A stretch of 64,000 bases of DNA, taken from the NCBI GenBank assembly GCA_964428355.1, contig CAYRYU010000016.1, positions 1 to 64,000 on the forward strand. Direction: 5' to 3'. The notes under the pieces are model-generated. The model worked only from the letters and a program-made list of their open reading frames with translations, was not told the origin of the DNA and made no database searches. Every line of letters begins with the position of its first letter. Within the stretch, counting starts at the first letter, position 1. A program made the position numbers and the translations under genes. The stretch comes from CAYRYU01 sp964428355 (GTDB lineage: Bacteria; Muiribacteriota; Ozemobacteria; Ozemobacterales; Ozemobacteraceae). Below, one piece after another: positions 17,575 to 26,190 of the stretch.

Positions 17575-18053
17575 CCCTTCGCGAACTGGGCGTCGACTAT
17601 CTTGTCATCAAACCCTACTCGCATCATCATTCCTCCTTGTCCCAGACTTATTCCGGGATCGACTACCGTCCCTACCTCGCCCTGGAAAAGAAGCTCCGGG
17701 CTCTTAATTCCGACCGTTTCCAGGTCATCTTCAGGCTTGCCACGATCACGAAACTCTTCAAGGAGGACCGGGGTTACGTGCGCTGCCACTCGACTCCTTT
17801 CTTCTGGGGCCACGTCATGGCGGACGGGAACGTCTTCGGATGCAGCGCCTTCCTCGGGGACGACCGGTTCCGTCTTGGGAACCTGCTCGAAACACCTTTC
17901 CGGGAAATCTGGGAGGGTGAACGCCGGAAGGCTCTTCACATACTCATGAAAAACTACGATATCCGGGAATGCAGGCGGAACTGCCGGATGGACGAGATTA
18001 ACCGGTATCTCTGGTCCCTCCGGCACCCGGGCCCCCATGTCAATTTCATCTGA
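17575..18053 (+). CDS. Radical SAM protein, C-terminal part only
   Basis: About 159 codons follow the gap. VMADGNVFGCSAF, then GNLLETPFREIWEGERR and later CRRNCRMDEINRYL, is the pattern of a SPASM/twitch-like C-terminal domain with Cys ligands for an auxiliary Fe-S cluster. The CxxxCxxC core of the radical SAM domain is missing and must be in the gap. In a sugar operon such enzymes often rearrange, dehydrate or epimerise sugar carbons. The last residues HPGPHVNFI look like a natural end, followed by a stop. Confidence 0.75.
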
Positions 18054-18080
18054 TCAGGGCGAAAAGGTTGGGAGGAAAGA

Positions 18081-19082
18081 ATGGCCGAACAGAAACGGAT
18101 AGTGGTCATCGGGAGCAACTCGTTTTCGGGAAGCGACTTTATCGACCTGCTCCTTGAAAAGGGGGACTGGTCGGTGCTCGGAATCAGCCGGTCCCCCGAA
18201 GCCGCACCCTGGTTCCTCCGATACAAGCGCCACCAGAATGCCGATTTCCGCTTCCACCGGTTCGACCTCAACACTGATCTGAAGCCCATGATGGAAGTGA
18301 TCGATTCCTTCCGCCCTTCCGAGATCGTCAATTTCGCCGCGCAGAGCGAGGTCGGCCCGAGCTGGAATCACCCGGGGCAATGGTTCCGGACGAACGCGGT
18401 CGCCCTGACCGAGTTCGCCGATGCCCTCAAGGACAGGAAGTATCTGCGACGCTACCTGCACGTTTCGACACCCGAGATCTACGGAAGCTGCGTGGGAACG
18501 GTACGTGAAGATGCCCCCTTCCGGCCCAGCACCCCTTATGCCGCATCCAAGGCCGCGGGGGATCTTTCCCTCGTCACCTTCTTCAAGAACTTCGGGCTTC
18601 CCGTCATGTTCGTCCGGTCATCCAACGTCTACGGGCCCCACCAGCAGCTTTTCAAGATCATCCCGCGCACCGTCGTCTACGTGAAAATGGGCAGGACGAT
18701 CGAGCTCCACGGGGGGGGCAGGGCGGTGAAATCCTACATACACATCCGCGACATCTCCGAGGGTGAACTCGCAATTCTTGAGCGGGGAGAACCCGGTGAA
18801 GTCTACCACCTGTCCCCGAGGAGCGGCGGGGTCAAGATTCGCGACCTGGTCGGAACGATCTGCCGAAGGATGGGAACCACCCTCGAGAAGGCCACAAGAG
18901 ACGTTTCAGAACGTCTTGGCCAGGATGCGATGTACGTCATCGATTCCACCAAGGCCCGGAACCTCTTCGGCTGGGACGATCGGATCGACCTCGAAACCGG
19001 ACTTGGCGAGGTTGTCGATTGGGTTGAACGGGAATGGGAGCACATCCGTCAGGAGCCCCTCGAGTTCCGTTACAAGCCATGA
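18081..19082 (+). CDS. NAD-dependent epimerase/dehydratase, extended SDR family
   Basis: 333 aa with GGGAGGA before the ATG. The N-terminal Rossmann motif is slightly degenerate (VIGSNSFSGSDFI). The catalytic Tyr and Lys are in YAASK, with Ser/Thr in VSTPEIYG. NVYGPHQQ and the SYIHIRDIS motif are typical of GDP-mannose or dTDP-glucose 4,6-dehydratases and related nucleotide-sugar epimerases. It acts in the cytoplasm on a nucleotide-linked sugar, substrate unknown. Its stop overlaps the ATG of the next gene by 4 bp. Confidence 0.9.
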   Translation: MAEQKRIVVIGSNSFSGSDFIDLLLEKGDWSVLGISRSPEAAPWFLRYKRHQNADFRFHRFDLNTDLKPMMEVIDSFRPSEIVNFAAQSEVGPSWNHPGQWFRTNAVALTEFADALKDRKYLRRYLHVSTPEIYGSCVGTVREDAPFRPSTPYAASKAAGDLSLVTFFKNFGLPVMFVRSSNVYGPHQQLFKIIPRTVVYVKMGRTIELHGGGRAVKSYIHIRDISEGELAILERGEPGEVYHLSPRSGGVKIRDLVGTICRRMGTTLEKATRDVSERLGQDAMYVIDSTKARNLFGWDDRIDLETGLGEVVDWVEREWEHIRQEPLEFRYKP

Positions 19083-19711
19083 CCCTTCGAGGTGCCCCCC
19101 AAAAGCCGATCCGGATCGGGATCGATTTCGACAACACGATCGTGACCTACGATAGGGTTTTCCACAGGCATGCCGTAGCCCAGGGCCTGATACCGCCCGA
19201 TGTTCCGGCCGCCAAGAAGGCGATCCGGGATGCAATCCGGCGGAACCCGGGAGGAGAAGAGTCCTGGACCAGACTCCAGGGGCTTGTTTACGGGGAGATG
19301 ATGCCCGAAGCCGAGATTTTTCCGGGGCTTACCCATTTCCTGGAAGAATGTCGCCACCGCCGGATCGAGTTCAGCGTCATCAGCCACAAAACGGTATTCC
19401 CTGCGATCGGGCCCAGGACCCCGCTCCGCGAAGTGAGCAGGGAATGGCTCGAGAGGAAAGGCTTCTTCACCGGGTTGGGCCTCCAGGCTGACAGGCTGGT
19501 TTTTACCGACACGAAGGCGGAGAAGCTGTCCGCCATTTCTGCTCATCGCTGCACGCATTTCATCGACGACCTTCTCGAAATCCTGAACGACCCGGGATTT
19601 CCAGCCGAGGTCGATCCGATCCTGTTTTCGCCGACCGGTGAAACTGTTCCGCCCGGGCGCATCCGGTCATTTCGCAGCTGGGAGGAGATCCATGGATTCT
19701 TCTTCGGCTGA
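19079..19711 (+). CDS. HAD-superfamily hydrolase
   Basis: 210 aa. The ATG at 19079 overlaps the upstream stop (ATGA) and is preferred to an upstream start at 19034. HAD motif I is IGIDFDNTIV (DxDxT), motif II is VISHKT, the conserved Lys lies in the DTKAEKL region, and motif IV is HFIDD. It is probably a sugar-phosphate phosphatase working with the kinase that follows and the cytidylyltransferase upstream. Its end overlaps the next gene by 20 bp. Confidence 0.85.
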   Translation: MTLRGAPQKPIRIGIDFDNTIVTYDRVFHRHAVAQGLIPPDVPAAKKAIRDAIRRNPGGEESWTRLQGLVYGEMMPEAEIFPGLTHFLEECRHRRIEFSVISHKTVFPAIGPRTPLREVSREWLERKGFFTGLGLQADRLVFTDTKAEKLSAISAHRCTHFIDDLLEILNDPGFPAEVDPILFSPTGETVPPGRIRSFRSWEEIHGFFFG

Positions 19712-20771
19712 GATTCCCGACAGCGTCCGGGTTGCCATCGAACGTCTTCTCGAAGCGAGAGGGGAATCCCCCCACGAGACGAAAGCAGTCGCCGGGGGGG
19801 CGAACAGCAAGGTGATCAGGGTTACATCGACCTCGGGAAAACGTTATGCGGCGAAGCGTTATCCTCCCAGAACGGGGGATTCCCGGAACCGCCTCCGAAC
19901 TGAGTTCGATGCACTGTCATTCCTGTTTGTACACGGAATCAGGAACATCCCCGAGCCGGTTTCCTTCGCCGAATCGGAAAATGTGGCCCTGTATGGATGG
20001 CTCGAAGGAGAGCACGTCATTTCCGCCCGGATCAGTTCCCGACATGTCGACCAGGCGGTTTCGTTTCTGGGCTCTATTCACAGCCTCACGGGGATTCCCG
20101 AAACCGCAGCGCTCCCGATCGCATCCGAAGCGTGCTTTTCAATCAGTGAGCACCTCGAACTGATCGACCGCCGTTTCCAGCGCTTGAGCGAGTCAGTCGC
20201 GAGTCTTCCACCCGGGAGTCATTCCGAGACGCCTTGGAAAGCTCTCGACGATTTTCTCAGAACCGCGATGGAGGACGAGATCCTGAAGATGAAGCGGAAC
20301 GTTGAGGAAAAGGCGGCCGCCGCAGCAATAAACCCTGACCTGGCGCTCGATTGTGCCTTGCGGACCCTCAGTCCTTCCGATTTCGGCTTTCACAATGCTC
20401 TTGAATCGATGGGTTCCCTGGCGTTTTTCGATTTCGAGTATTTCGGGTGGGACGATCCCGCGAAACTGATCGCCGATTTCTTCCTGCAACCCGCCATTCC
20501 CCTTCCGGCAAACCTGCGACAGGCTTTCTTTTCCAAGGTCAGGGAAGTGTATTCCGGAGATGCCCGACTCCCTGTCAGGGTTTCCCTGATCTATGATATA
20601 TTGTCGTTGAAATGGTGCATGATCATGTTGAATCCCTGGCTACGGAAGCCGCTTCCACATTCGTCCGTCCTTCTGGCTTCCCTGGAAAAAGCCATGGCAC
20701 AACTGGAAAAATGGCGTCAGGAAGCCGTTGCCGCGCCGTTTCCCAGGTTTGTTCCACCCCACCTTTGCTGA
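19692..20771 (+). CDS. Aminoglycoside phosphotransferase-like small-molecule kinase
   Basis: 359 aa, from the ATG at 19692 preceded by GGAGGAGA; the earlier start at 19638 is unsupported. The fold is APH-like: a Gly-rich loop (AGGANSKVIRV), Lys in YAAKRY, a catalytic loop LSPSDFGFHN in place of the usual HGDxxxxN, and a metal-binding FFDFEYFGWDDP. Loss of the His before the catalytic Asp marks a separate subfamily. Placement in a sugar operon argues for phosphorylation of a sugar or polyol rather than antibiotic resistance. Confidence 0.8.
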   Translation: MDSSSAEIPDSVRVAIERLLEARGESPHETKAVAGGANSKVIRVTSTSGKRYAAKRYPPRTGDSRNRLRTEFDALSFLFVHGIRNIPEPVSFAESENVALYGWLEGEHVISARISSRHVDQAVSFLGSIHSLTGIPETAALPIASEACFSISEHLELIDRRFQRLSESVASLPPGSHSETPWKALDDFLRTAMEDEILKMKRNVEEKAAAAAINPDLALDCALRTLSPSDFGFHNALESMGSLAFFDFEYFGWDDPAKLIADFFLQPAIPLPANLRQAFFSKVREVYSGDARLPVRVSLIYDILSLKWCMIMLNPWLRKPLPHSSVLLASLEKAMAQLEKWRQEAVAAPFPRFVPPHLC

Positions 20772-20790
20772 AAGAGGTTTTCACACGGCC

Positions 20791-21767
20791 GTGAATTCCC
20801 CGCGTCTGGATGCAGTCTCCATATCCCACCGACGCGAGCTGGTCGAGATGCTCCGCTCGGTTCGACGCGGACATCTCGGATCAGCTTTCTCGATCGTGGA
20901 GATCCTCCGGGTCCTCTACGACGAGATCCTCCGGGTTGATCCCGGCAACCCCGGTTGGCCCGATCGTGACCGGTTCATCTTGAGCAAGGGACACGGCTGC
21001 CTGGCGCTTTACCGGACACTCGCGGAGAAGGGCTTCTTCCCGCGCGAAACCCTGGGGGGTTGCTGCAGCTTCGATTCCATCCTCGGAGGACACCCTGAGC
21101 ACGAGAAGATCCCGGGCGTGGAGGCAAGCACCGGCTCACTTGGCCACGGCTTGTCGATCGGGGTGGGAATCGCCCTTTCCGCCAGGATCGACAAACGGGA
21201 CTTCCGNNNNNNNNNNNNNNNNNNNNNNNNNNNNNNNNNNNNNNNNNNNNNNNNNNNNNNNNNNNNNNNNNNNNNNNNNNNNNNNNNNNNNNNNNNNNNN
21301 NNNNNNTGTCGATCGGGGTGGGAATCGCCCTTTCCGCCAGGATCGACAAACGGGACTTCCGGACCTTCGTCCTGGTCGGAGACGGAGAATGCAACGAGGG
21401 TTCCGTATGGGAAGCCGCCATGACGGCGGCCAAGCACCGCCTCTCTTCCCTGACCGTCATCGTCGATTACAACCACATGCAATGCTACGGGAAGACCTCG
21501 GAAATCCTCGATCTCGAGCCGTTCGTCGACAAATGGCGCAGCTTCGGCTTCTCCCCCGCCAGGATCGACGGGCATGACGTAGGGGCGCTTCGCAACACCC
21601 TCGGAAAGCTTCCATTCGACGCAGACCGACCAAGTGCGGTCGTATGCGACACCGTCAAGGGCCGTGGTTTTCCCTCCATCGAGGGGAACGCCTCCTGGCA
21701 TCACAAGACCAGGGTGACGGACGAGGAGATCGGAAGGCTCATTGCCGAACTGGAGGCCCAGGGGTGA
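20791..21767 (+). CDS. Transketolase, N-terminal (TPP-binding) subunit, split by a false duplication
   Basis: Starts at GTG 20791. The left part has HRRELVEMLRSV, GSAFSIVEIL, KGHG and GHGLSIGVGIAL; the right part has the TPP motif GDGECNEGSVWEAA ending VIVDYN. The 100 N at 21207-21306 are bounded by the same 55 bp on each side. Removing one copy and the Ns (155 bp) restores an uninterrupted frame of 273 aa, the normal size for this subunit. With the C-terminal subunit downstream (GTGA overlap) it forms a heteromeric transketolase that moves two-carbon units, here probably serving the sugar pathway of the operon rather than general metabolism. Confidence 0.9.
21152..21361. other. Scaffold gap (21207-21306) with identical 55-bp flanks
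   Basis: 21152-21206 and 21307-21361 are identical. Two contigs ending in the same 55-mer were joined with 100 N instead of being merged, so this is an assembly artefact, not a biological repeat. Confidence 0.97.
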
Positions 21768-22690
21768 GAAAGACCTGCCTGGAGGAGATCTACCAGCTGG
21801 CCCGGCGTGATCCGCGCGTCTGTTTCTTCGGTTCCGACATCGGTTCTGGAACCCTCGACTCCTTCAAACGGGAGATGCCCGAACGGTTCTTCATGGAGGG
21901 AGTCTGCGAGGCGAACATCGTCGGAATCATGTCGGGCCTCGCGATGAATGGAAAAATCCCGTTCATGAACACTCCCGCAGTCTTCCTTACGCGGCGGTGT
22001 TACGAGCAGGTTCTCCTGGATGCCTCCTGGCACCGGCTCAAAGTCCGCCTGGTGGGCAGCGGAGCTGGCCTGGTCTACGCCCCGTTGGGAGCGACCCATC
22101 TCGCTTTCGAGGAGATGGCCGTTTTTCGCGCGATCCCGAACATGACAATCGTTTCCCCATGCGATGCGGAGGAGATGAAACGGCTGATGCCCCAGACCCT
22201 TGATTGGGACGGCCCCATCTACATCCGTCTGGGGAAGGGTGGAGACCCCATCGTCAGCCGCCCCGATCTTGTGTTCCGGCTTGGGAAGGCCATCCTCATG
22301 AGAACCGGTATCGACGTCCTTCTCGTCACAACGGGGATCATGCTCGGCCCAGTTCTCGAGGCCGCGAAAAAGCTGGATGAAAAGGGTGTTTCAGCGGCGG
22401 TGCTCCATGTCCATACCGTAAAGCCCTTCGACGTCCCCGCCTTTCTCGCGGCGGCAGGTCCGGTCCGGGCCGTCCTGACCTGCGAGGAGCATTCGATCGT
22501 GGGAGGCCTCGGAAGCGCTGTCGCCGAGATCCTTGCCGAGCGTGCGTTTTCCCCGGTCAAGAAGTTCGCCCGATTGGGCATTCCGGATGTGTTTCCCGAC
22601 AAGTACGGCTCCCAGCAAAAACTGCTCGAACATTACGGGCTTTCCGCCGCGAACCTCGCGGCAAAGGCTCTTGGACTGCTGAACCCCTGA
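21764..22690 (+). CDS. Transketolase, C-terminal (pyrimidine-binding) subunit
   Basis: 308 aa, GTG start overlapping the upstream TGA. EGVCEANIVGIMSGLAM holds the conserved Glu that activates TPP; the loops GSGAGLVYAPLGATH and SPCDAEEMKR are typical. The C-terminal domain (DVLLVTTGIMLGPVLEAA, VKPFD) is the transketolase C domain. It is the partner of the preceding gene. Length and split arrangement match transketolase pairs found in secondary-metabolite and surface-sugar clusters. Confidence 0.92.
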   Translation: MRKTCLEEIYQLARRDPRVCFFGSDIGSGTLDSFKREMPERFFMEGVCEANIVGIMSGLAMNGKIPFMNTPAVFLTRRCYEQVLLDASWHRLKVRLVGSGAGLVYAPLGATHLAFEEMAVFRAIPNMTIVSPCDAEEMKRLMPQTLDWDGPIYIRLGKGGDPIVSRPDLVFRLGKAILMRTGIDVLLVTTGIMLGPVLEAAKKLDEKGVSAAVLHVHTVKPFDVPAFLAAAGPVRAVLTCEEHSIVGGLGSAVAEILAERAFSPVKKFARLGIPDVFPDKYGSQQKLLEHYGLSAANLAAKALGLLNP

Positions 22691-22702
22691 GGAGGCTGAT
22701 TC

Positions 22703-23365
22703 ATGGCTTACGTTGATTTTCTCACCACGATCCACAAGAAGACGAAGCGCGACTATGTCGGCCGGGTAAACGAGATCCCAAAAGCCGAGGCGGCGAAGAA
22801 AGCCAAGCAGTTCGGATTCGACTACTGGGATGGCGACCGCAAATTCGGATACGGAGGATACCGTTACGACGGACGTTGGCGGGCCGTCGCCGAACAGATG
22901 GCGAAGCATTACGGCCTCAAGCGGGGAGACCGGATTCTGGACATCGGATGCGGGAAAGCCTTCCTGCTGTACGAGTTCACCCAGGTCGTTCCCGGGGTCG
23001 AGGTTGCGGGAATCGATGTCTCGGGTTATGCGATCGAGCACGCGAAGGAAGAGGTAAAGCCATTCCTGAAGGTTTCCAACGCCATGAGTCTCCCTTTTGC
23101 CGACGGAAGCTTCGATTATGTCTATTCCATCAACACCCTTCACAATCTCTATTGTTTCGAACTCGAGAAGGCACTCCGCGAGATGCAGCGGGTGGGACGC
23201 GCGAACCGTTACCTTTGCGTCGAATCCTATCGGAACGAAGAGGAGAAAGCCAACCTTCTCTACTGGCAGCTGACCTGCGAGGGGTTCAACACTCCGGAGG
23301 AATGGGAGTGGTGGTTCCGCCTCTGCGGCTACACAGGAGACCATTCCTTCATCTTCTTCGAATGA
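22703..23365 (+). CDS. Class I SAM-dependent methyltransferase
   Basis: 220 aa with GAGGAG about six bases before the ATG. SAM motif I is ILDIGCGKAFLL, motif II is VEVAGIDVSGYAIEHA, and post-motif SLPFADGSFDYVYSINTLHN is canonical. The C-terminal half is Trp-rich (NTPEEWEWWFRLCGYTGDH). It presumably methylates a sugar or sugar nucleotide made by the operon. Its stop overlaps the next ATG by 4 bp. Confidence 0.88.
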   Translation: MAYVDFLTTIHKKTKRDYVGRVNEIPKAEAAKKAKQFGFDYWDGDRKFGYGGYRYDGRWRAVAEQMAKHYGLKRGDRILDIGCGKAFLLYEFTQVVPGVEVAGIDVSGYAIEHAKEEVKPFLKVSNAMSLPFADGSFDYVYSINTLHNLYCFELEKALREMQRVGRANRYLCVESYRNEEEKANLLYWQLTCEGFNTPEEWEWWFRLCGYTGDHSFIFFE

Positions 23366-25002
23366 ACCCCGCCCCCCCACCCGGCCGGGATCTGATCATA
23401 GGCGGAAACGGCTTCATCGGAAGGAGCCTGTCCAGACACCTCCGAAGTCTCGGCCGGGAAATCCTCAGAACCGACCGCTCACCGAACCCCGGACAGGATG
23501 AGGTGATACCCCTGGACCTTTTGAAGCCACCCGCGGATTTTCTGATCCCGGAAGGGGTGGTCAGGGTCTTTCTCTGCGCCGGAATTCCCGGAATCCGCCT
23601 TTGCGAGGATGACCCCCAGCGGACCTGGCTCGTAAACGTGAAACACACCATCCTCCTCGCCCGCCGTTTTTCCGAGGCAGGAATCCCGGTGGTGTTTCCC
23701 TCGACGAATCTCGTTTTCGGAAAGGGGGGGGATAGGATTCCCGCCACGGATCCGACGGCCCCCATGACCGAATATGCGCGCCAGAAGGTGGAGGTCGAGG
23801 AGGCTCTGCTCGGACTTTCGGAGTCGAACGCCGTGGTCAGGTTCACCAAGATTCTCGGACCGCAAAGTATCCTGATCAGGAAGTGGGTTCGAACGCTTAG
23901 ACTCGGAGAGGCTGTGGAAGCCTTTTCTGATCTGTACATGTCCCCTGTTACTGTCCAATTCGCGGTCAGGGTTCTGGCCAACCTGGGAATCCGCGGGCGA
24001 GGCGGCGTCTGGCAGGTTTCCGGCGCAGGGTCCGTTTCCTATGAGGATTTCTGCAAGCATCTTTCCCGGCTTCTCGGAAAAAGCCCGGCACTGGTCAAAC
24101 CCGATTCATACGAGTTCAGGAACGATCTTCTTGCGGGGAATCCCTCGCCAACGCTCGACACCACAAGGATCGAGCAGGATCTGGAAATGACTCCGCCTTC
24201 CCTCGAAGATGTCGCCTCCGAGCTGATCGGGGAAAGCACCGCGGGCTTCGAACCCATCCCCGAGATCCCCTGCCACATTTGTGGGGAACCTTTCCTCGAG
24301 ATGATTTCCGGCTTCGAAAACCTGCGAAGGGTCACCTCGGATTGCAGACCCTGGCCACCGGGTGGGAGGGCCGCCTACTGCGCGGACTGCGGCGCAATCC
24401 AAAAACCTGTCGATGCGGTTTTCCGAAAGGAGACCGGGGAAATCTACCGGGATTACGCGGTTTACAGCCAGGGAGGTGGAAAAGAGCAGAAGTCCTTTTC
24501 CGCATCGGAGGCACTTCCACGATCCGAACGAATCCTGGCTTTCCTGGTTGGTGAGGGGGTTTTGCCCGAAACAGGGGACCTCCTGGACATGGGTTGCGGA
24601 AACGGAAGCCTTCTGGAGGCCTTCTCGAAGCTGCTTCCACGATGGAATCTTGCGGGGCAGGAACTCGATGACAGAAACCGTGGGCGGATCGAAAAGATCC
24701 CCGGGGTNNNNNNNNNNNNNNNNNNNNNNNNNNNNNNNNNNNNNNNNNNNNNNNNNNNNNNNNNNNNNNNNNNNNNNNNNNNNNNNNNNNNNNNNNNNNN
24801 NNNNNNNTTCTTCGTCGATGAGGACGAAAATCGCGTTGGAAAGGCCTTCCTGGGGCGCCCTGTTGTCGCCCCCGCGGAGGTCCGGCCCGACTCTACGGTA
24901 TTGGTTTCGGTTCCGGGACCTGCGGGAAAAGAGATCGCGGAACGTCTGGGAAGATCCTTCCATGCAGCCTTCCTTCCACTGGACGATCCGGAAAAATCAT
25001 GA
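23362..25002 (+). CDS. SDR reductase fused to a zinc-binding C-methyltransferase, with N gap
   Basis: ATG at 23362 overlaps the upstream stop. Residues 1 to about 285 are an RmlD-like short-chain reductase (GGNGFIGRSL; FLCAGIPG; YARQK as the Tyr-Lys pair). Then comes a zinc-binding segment CHICGEP...YCADCGA and a SAM motif LLDMGCGNGSLLEA, the arrangement of C-methyltransferases acting on NDP-deoxysugars. The join from SDR to methyltransferase is continuous sequence, so the fusion is real. The gap 24708-24807 removes the middle; the right side (FFVDEDENRVGKAFLGRPV) fits the C-terminal domain of the same methyltransferase type. Likely a bifunctional ketosugar C-methylation and reduction enzyme. 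Confidence 0.75.
   Translation: MNPAPPPGRDLIIGGNGFIGRSLSRHLRSLGREILRTDRSPNPGQDEVIPLDLLKPPADFLIPEGVVRVFLCAGIPGIRLCEDDPQRTWLVNVKHTILLARRFSEAGIPVVFPSTNLVFGKGGDRIPATDPTAPMTEYARQKVEVEEALLGLSESNAVVRFTKILGPQSILIRKWVRTLRLGEAVEAFSDLYMSPVTVQFAVRVLANLGIRGRGGVWQVSGAGSVSYEDFCKHLSRLLGKSPALVKPDSYEFRNDLLAGNPSPTLDTTRIEQDLEMTPPSLEDVASELIGESTAGFEPIPEIPCHICGEPFLEMISGFENLRRVTSDCRPWPPGGRAAYCADCGAIQKPVDAVFRKETGEIYRDYAVYSQGGGKEQKSFSASEALPRSERILAFLVGEGVLPETGDLLDMGCGNGSLLEAFSKLLPRWNLAGQELDDRNRGRIEKIPGXXXXXXXXXXXXXXXXXXXXXXXXXXXXXXXXXXFFVDEDENRVGKAFLGRPVVAPAEVRPDSTVLVSVPGPAGKEIAERLGRSFHAAFLPLDDPEKS
24708..24807. other. Scaffold gap, 100 N, inside the SDR-methyltransferase gene
   Basis: Flanks are not duplicated; true length unknown. 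Frame agreement across the gap may be chance. Confidence 0.99.
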
Positions 25003-25017
25003 AATCGGAGAAAGCCC

Positions 25018-26073
25018 ATGAACGTTAACATCCGGACGATGCGCGCGGCCATCCTCCAGGAGTTGAAAAAGCCTCTCGTTATCGATTCCGTCGAACTCCC
25101 CGACCGGCTGGAGGTCGGACAGGTGCTGGTCAAGGTTCTTTTCAGCGGAATCTGCGGTTCCCAACTCGGTGAGATCGACGGGGTCAAGGGAGAAGACCGG
25201 TTCCTCCCACACCTGCTCGGGCACGAGGGTTCCGGCGAGGTCCTGGAAACCGGTCCGGGAGTCAAATTCGTGAAACCGGGGGACCGGGTCGTTCTTCATT
25301 GGCGGAAGGGGCGCGGAATCGACGCTGATCCCCCGATTCTGGGCTGGAAGGGTAAGCGGTTGAATGCAGGCCAGGTAACCACCTTCAACGAATTGGCAAT
25401 CGTCTCGGAAAACCGCTTGACGACCATTCCCCATGACTTCGACCCCGCGGTTGCCCCCCTGTTCGGGTGCGCGATCACCACCGGGTTCGGGATCGTCACG
25501 AACGATGCGAAGGTGAAACCGGGCGAATCCGTCGTTGTTTTCGGCGCGGGAGGAGTCGGTTTGAATGTCGTTCAGGGGGCTGCCATGGTCTCGGCGCACC
25601 CGATCATCGCTGTCGATCTCTTCGACAATCGTCTCGAGCTCGCCCGACGGTTCGGCGCGGACCACGTTTTGAACTCGGGAAGAGTCGACGTGAGACAGGA
25701 AATCTCACGAATTCTTGGAGGTCGGGGGGCCGATGTGACGGTGAACAACACTCCCAACACCGAGGTCACAGCCCTTGCCTTTGACCTGACAAAACCCCAG
25801 GGCCGGACCATACTCGCGGGGGTCCCGCCAAAAGGCCGGAATGTCAATCTCTATACCCTTCCTCTTCACTTCGGCAAGGTTCTGGCCGGCTCACATGGCG
25901 GATCCGCCGAACCACACGAGGATATTCCAAGGTATATCGGACTTCTCGAGGCGAAAAAAATCAGGCTCGACGGCCTGGTTACCGAGATCGTCCATCTCGA
26001 TAGGGTCAACGAGGCCATCGCCCGCCTCCGGGATGGCACACTCGCCGGCCGTTGCCTGATACGTTTCTCCTGA
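25018..26073 (+). CDS. Medium-chain (zinc-type) alcohol dehydrogenase-like oxidoreductase
   Basis: 351 aa with GGAGAAAG before the ATG. Catalytic zinc ligands are visible as Cys in SGICGSQL, His-Glu in LLGHEGSGEV and Cys in PLFGCAITTG; the nucleotide-binding motif is VVFGAGGVGLNV with Asp in AVDLFDN, which favours NAD. The usual four-Cys structural-zinc loop is absent. It is the last gene of the operon, followed at once by a palindromic repeat that may stop transcription. The substrate is probably a sugar or polyol from this pathway. Confidence 0.85.
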   Translation: MNVNIRTMRAAILQELKKPLVIDSVELPDRLEVGQVLVKVLFSGICGSQLGEIDGVKGEDRFLPHLLGHEGSGEVLETGPGVKFVKPGDRVVLHWRKGRGIDADPPILGWKGKRLNAGQVTTFNELAIVSENRLTTIPHDFDPAVAPLFGCAITTGFGIVTNDAKVKPGESVVVFGAGGVGLNVVQGAAMVSAHPIIAVDLFDNRLELARRFGADHVLNSGRVDVRQEISRILGGRGADVTVNNTPNTEVTALAFDLTKPQGRTILAGVPPKGRNVNLYTLPLHFGKVLAGSHGGSAEPHEDIPRYIGLLEAKKIRLDGLVTEIVHLDRVNEAIARLRDGTLAGRCLIRFS

Positions 26074-26103
26074 CCTGGGTTAAAACGGGAAGAGACGGGG
26101 ACA

Positions 26104-26160
26104 TTAAAACGGGGACATGAGAATCTTTTCTTCGAAAAGATTCTCATGTCCCCGTTTTAA
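26104..26160. repeat. GGGGACA palindrome, copy 1 (perfect 27-bp arms)
   Basis: The arms 26104-26130 (TTAAAACGGGGACATGAG...) and 26134-26160 are exact complements with a 3-base loop TTC; the pairing extends further with one mismatch into 26096-26103 and 26161-26167. It lies 30 bp after the dehydrogenase and 30 bp from the end of the convergent small gene, and can act as a bidirectional terminator. Four related copies lie at 31500-34274. Confidence 0.95.
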
Positions 26161-26190
26161 TGTTCCCTTTTTATTCCCCGGTTCTGATTT

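Noticed and set aside
17007..18053. Nucleotidyltransferase-radical SAM fusion protein
   Set aside because: It depends on reading through 100 N; each half is an incomplete domain.
19692..20771. Aminoglycoside resistance gene
   Set aside because: The catalytic loop differs and the operon is metabolic; the fold alone does not imply resistance.
21152..21361. 55-bp direct repeats as biological repeats
   Set aside because: Identical length (55 bp) at two unrelated loci, each spaced by exactly 100 N, points to assembly.
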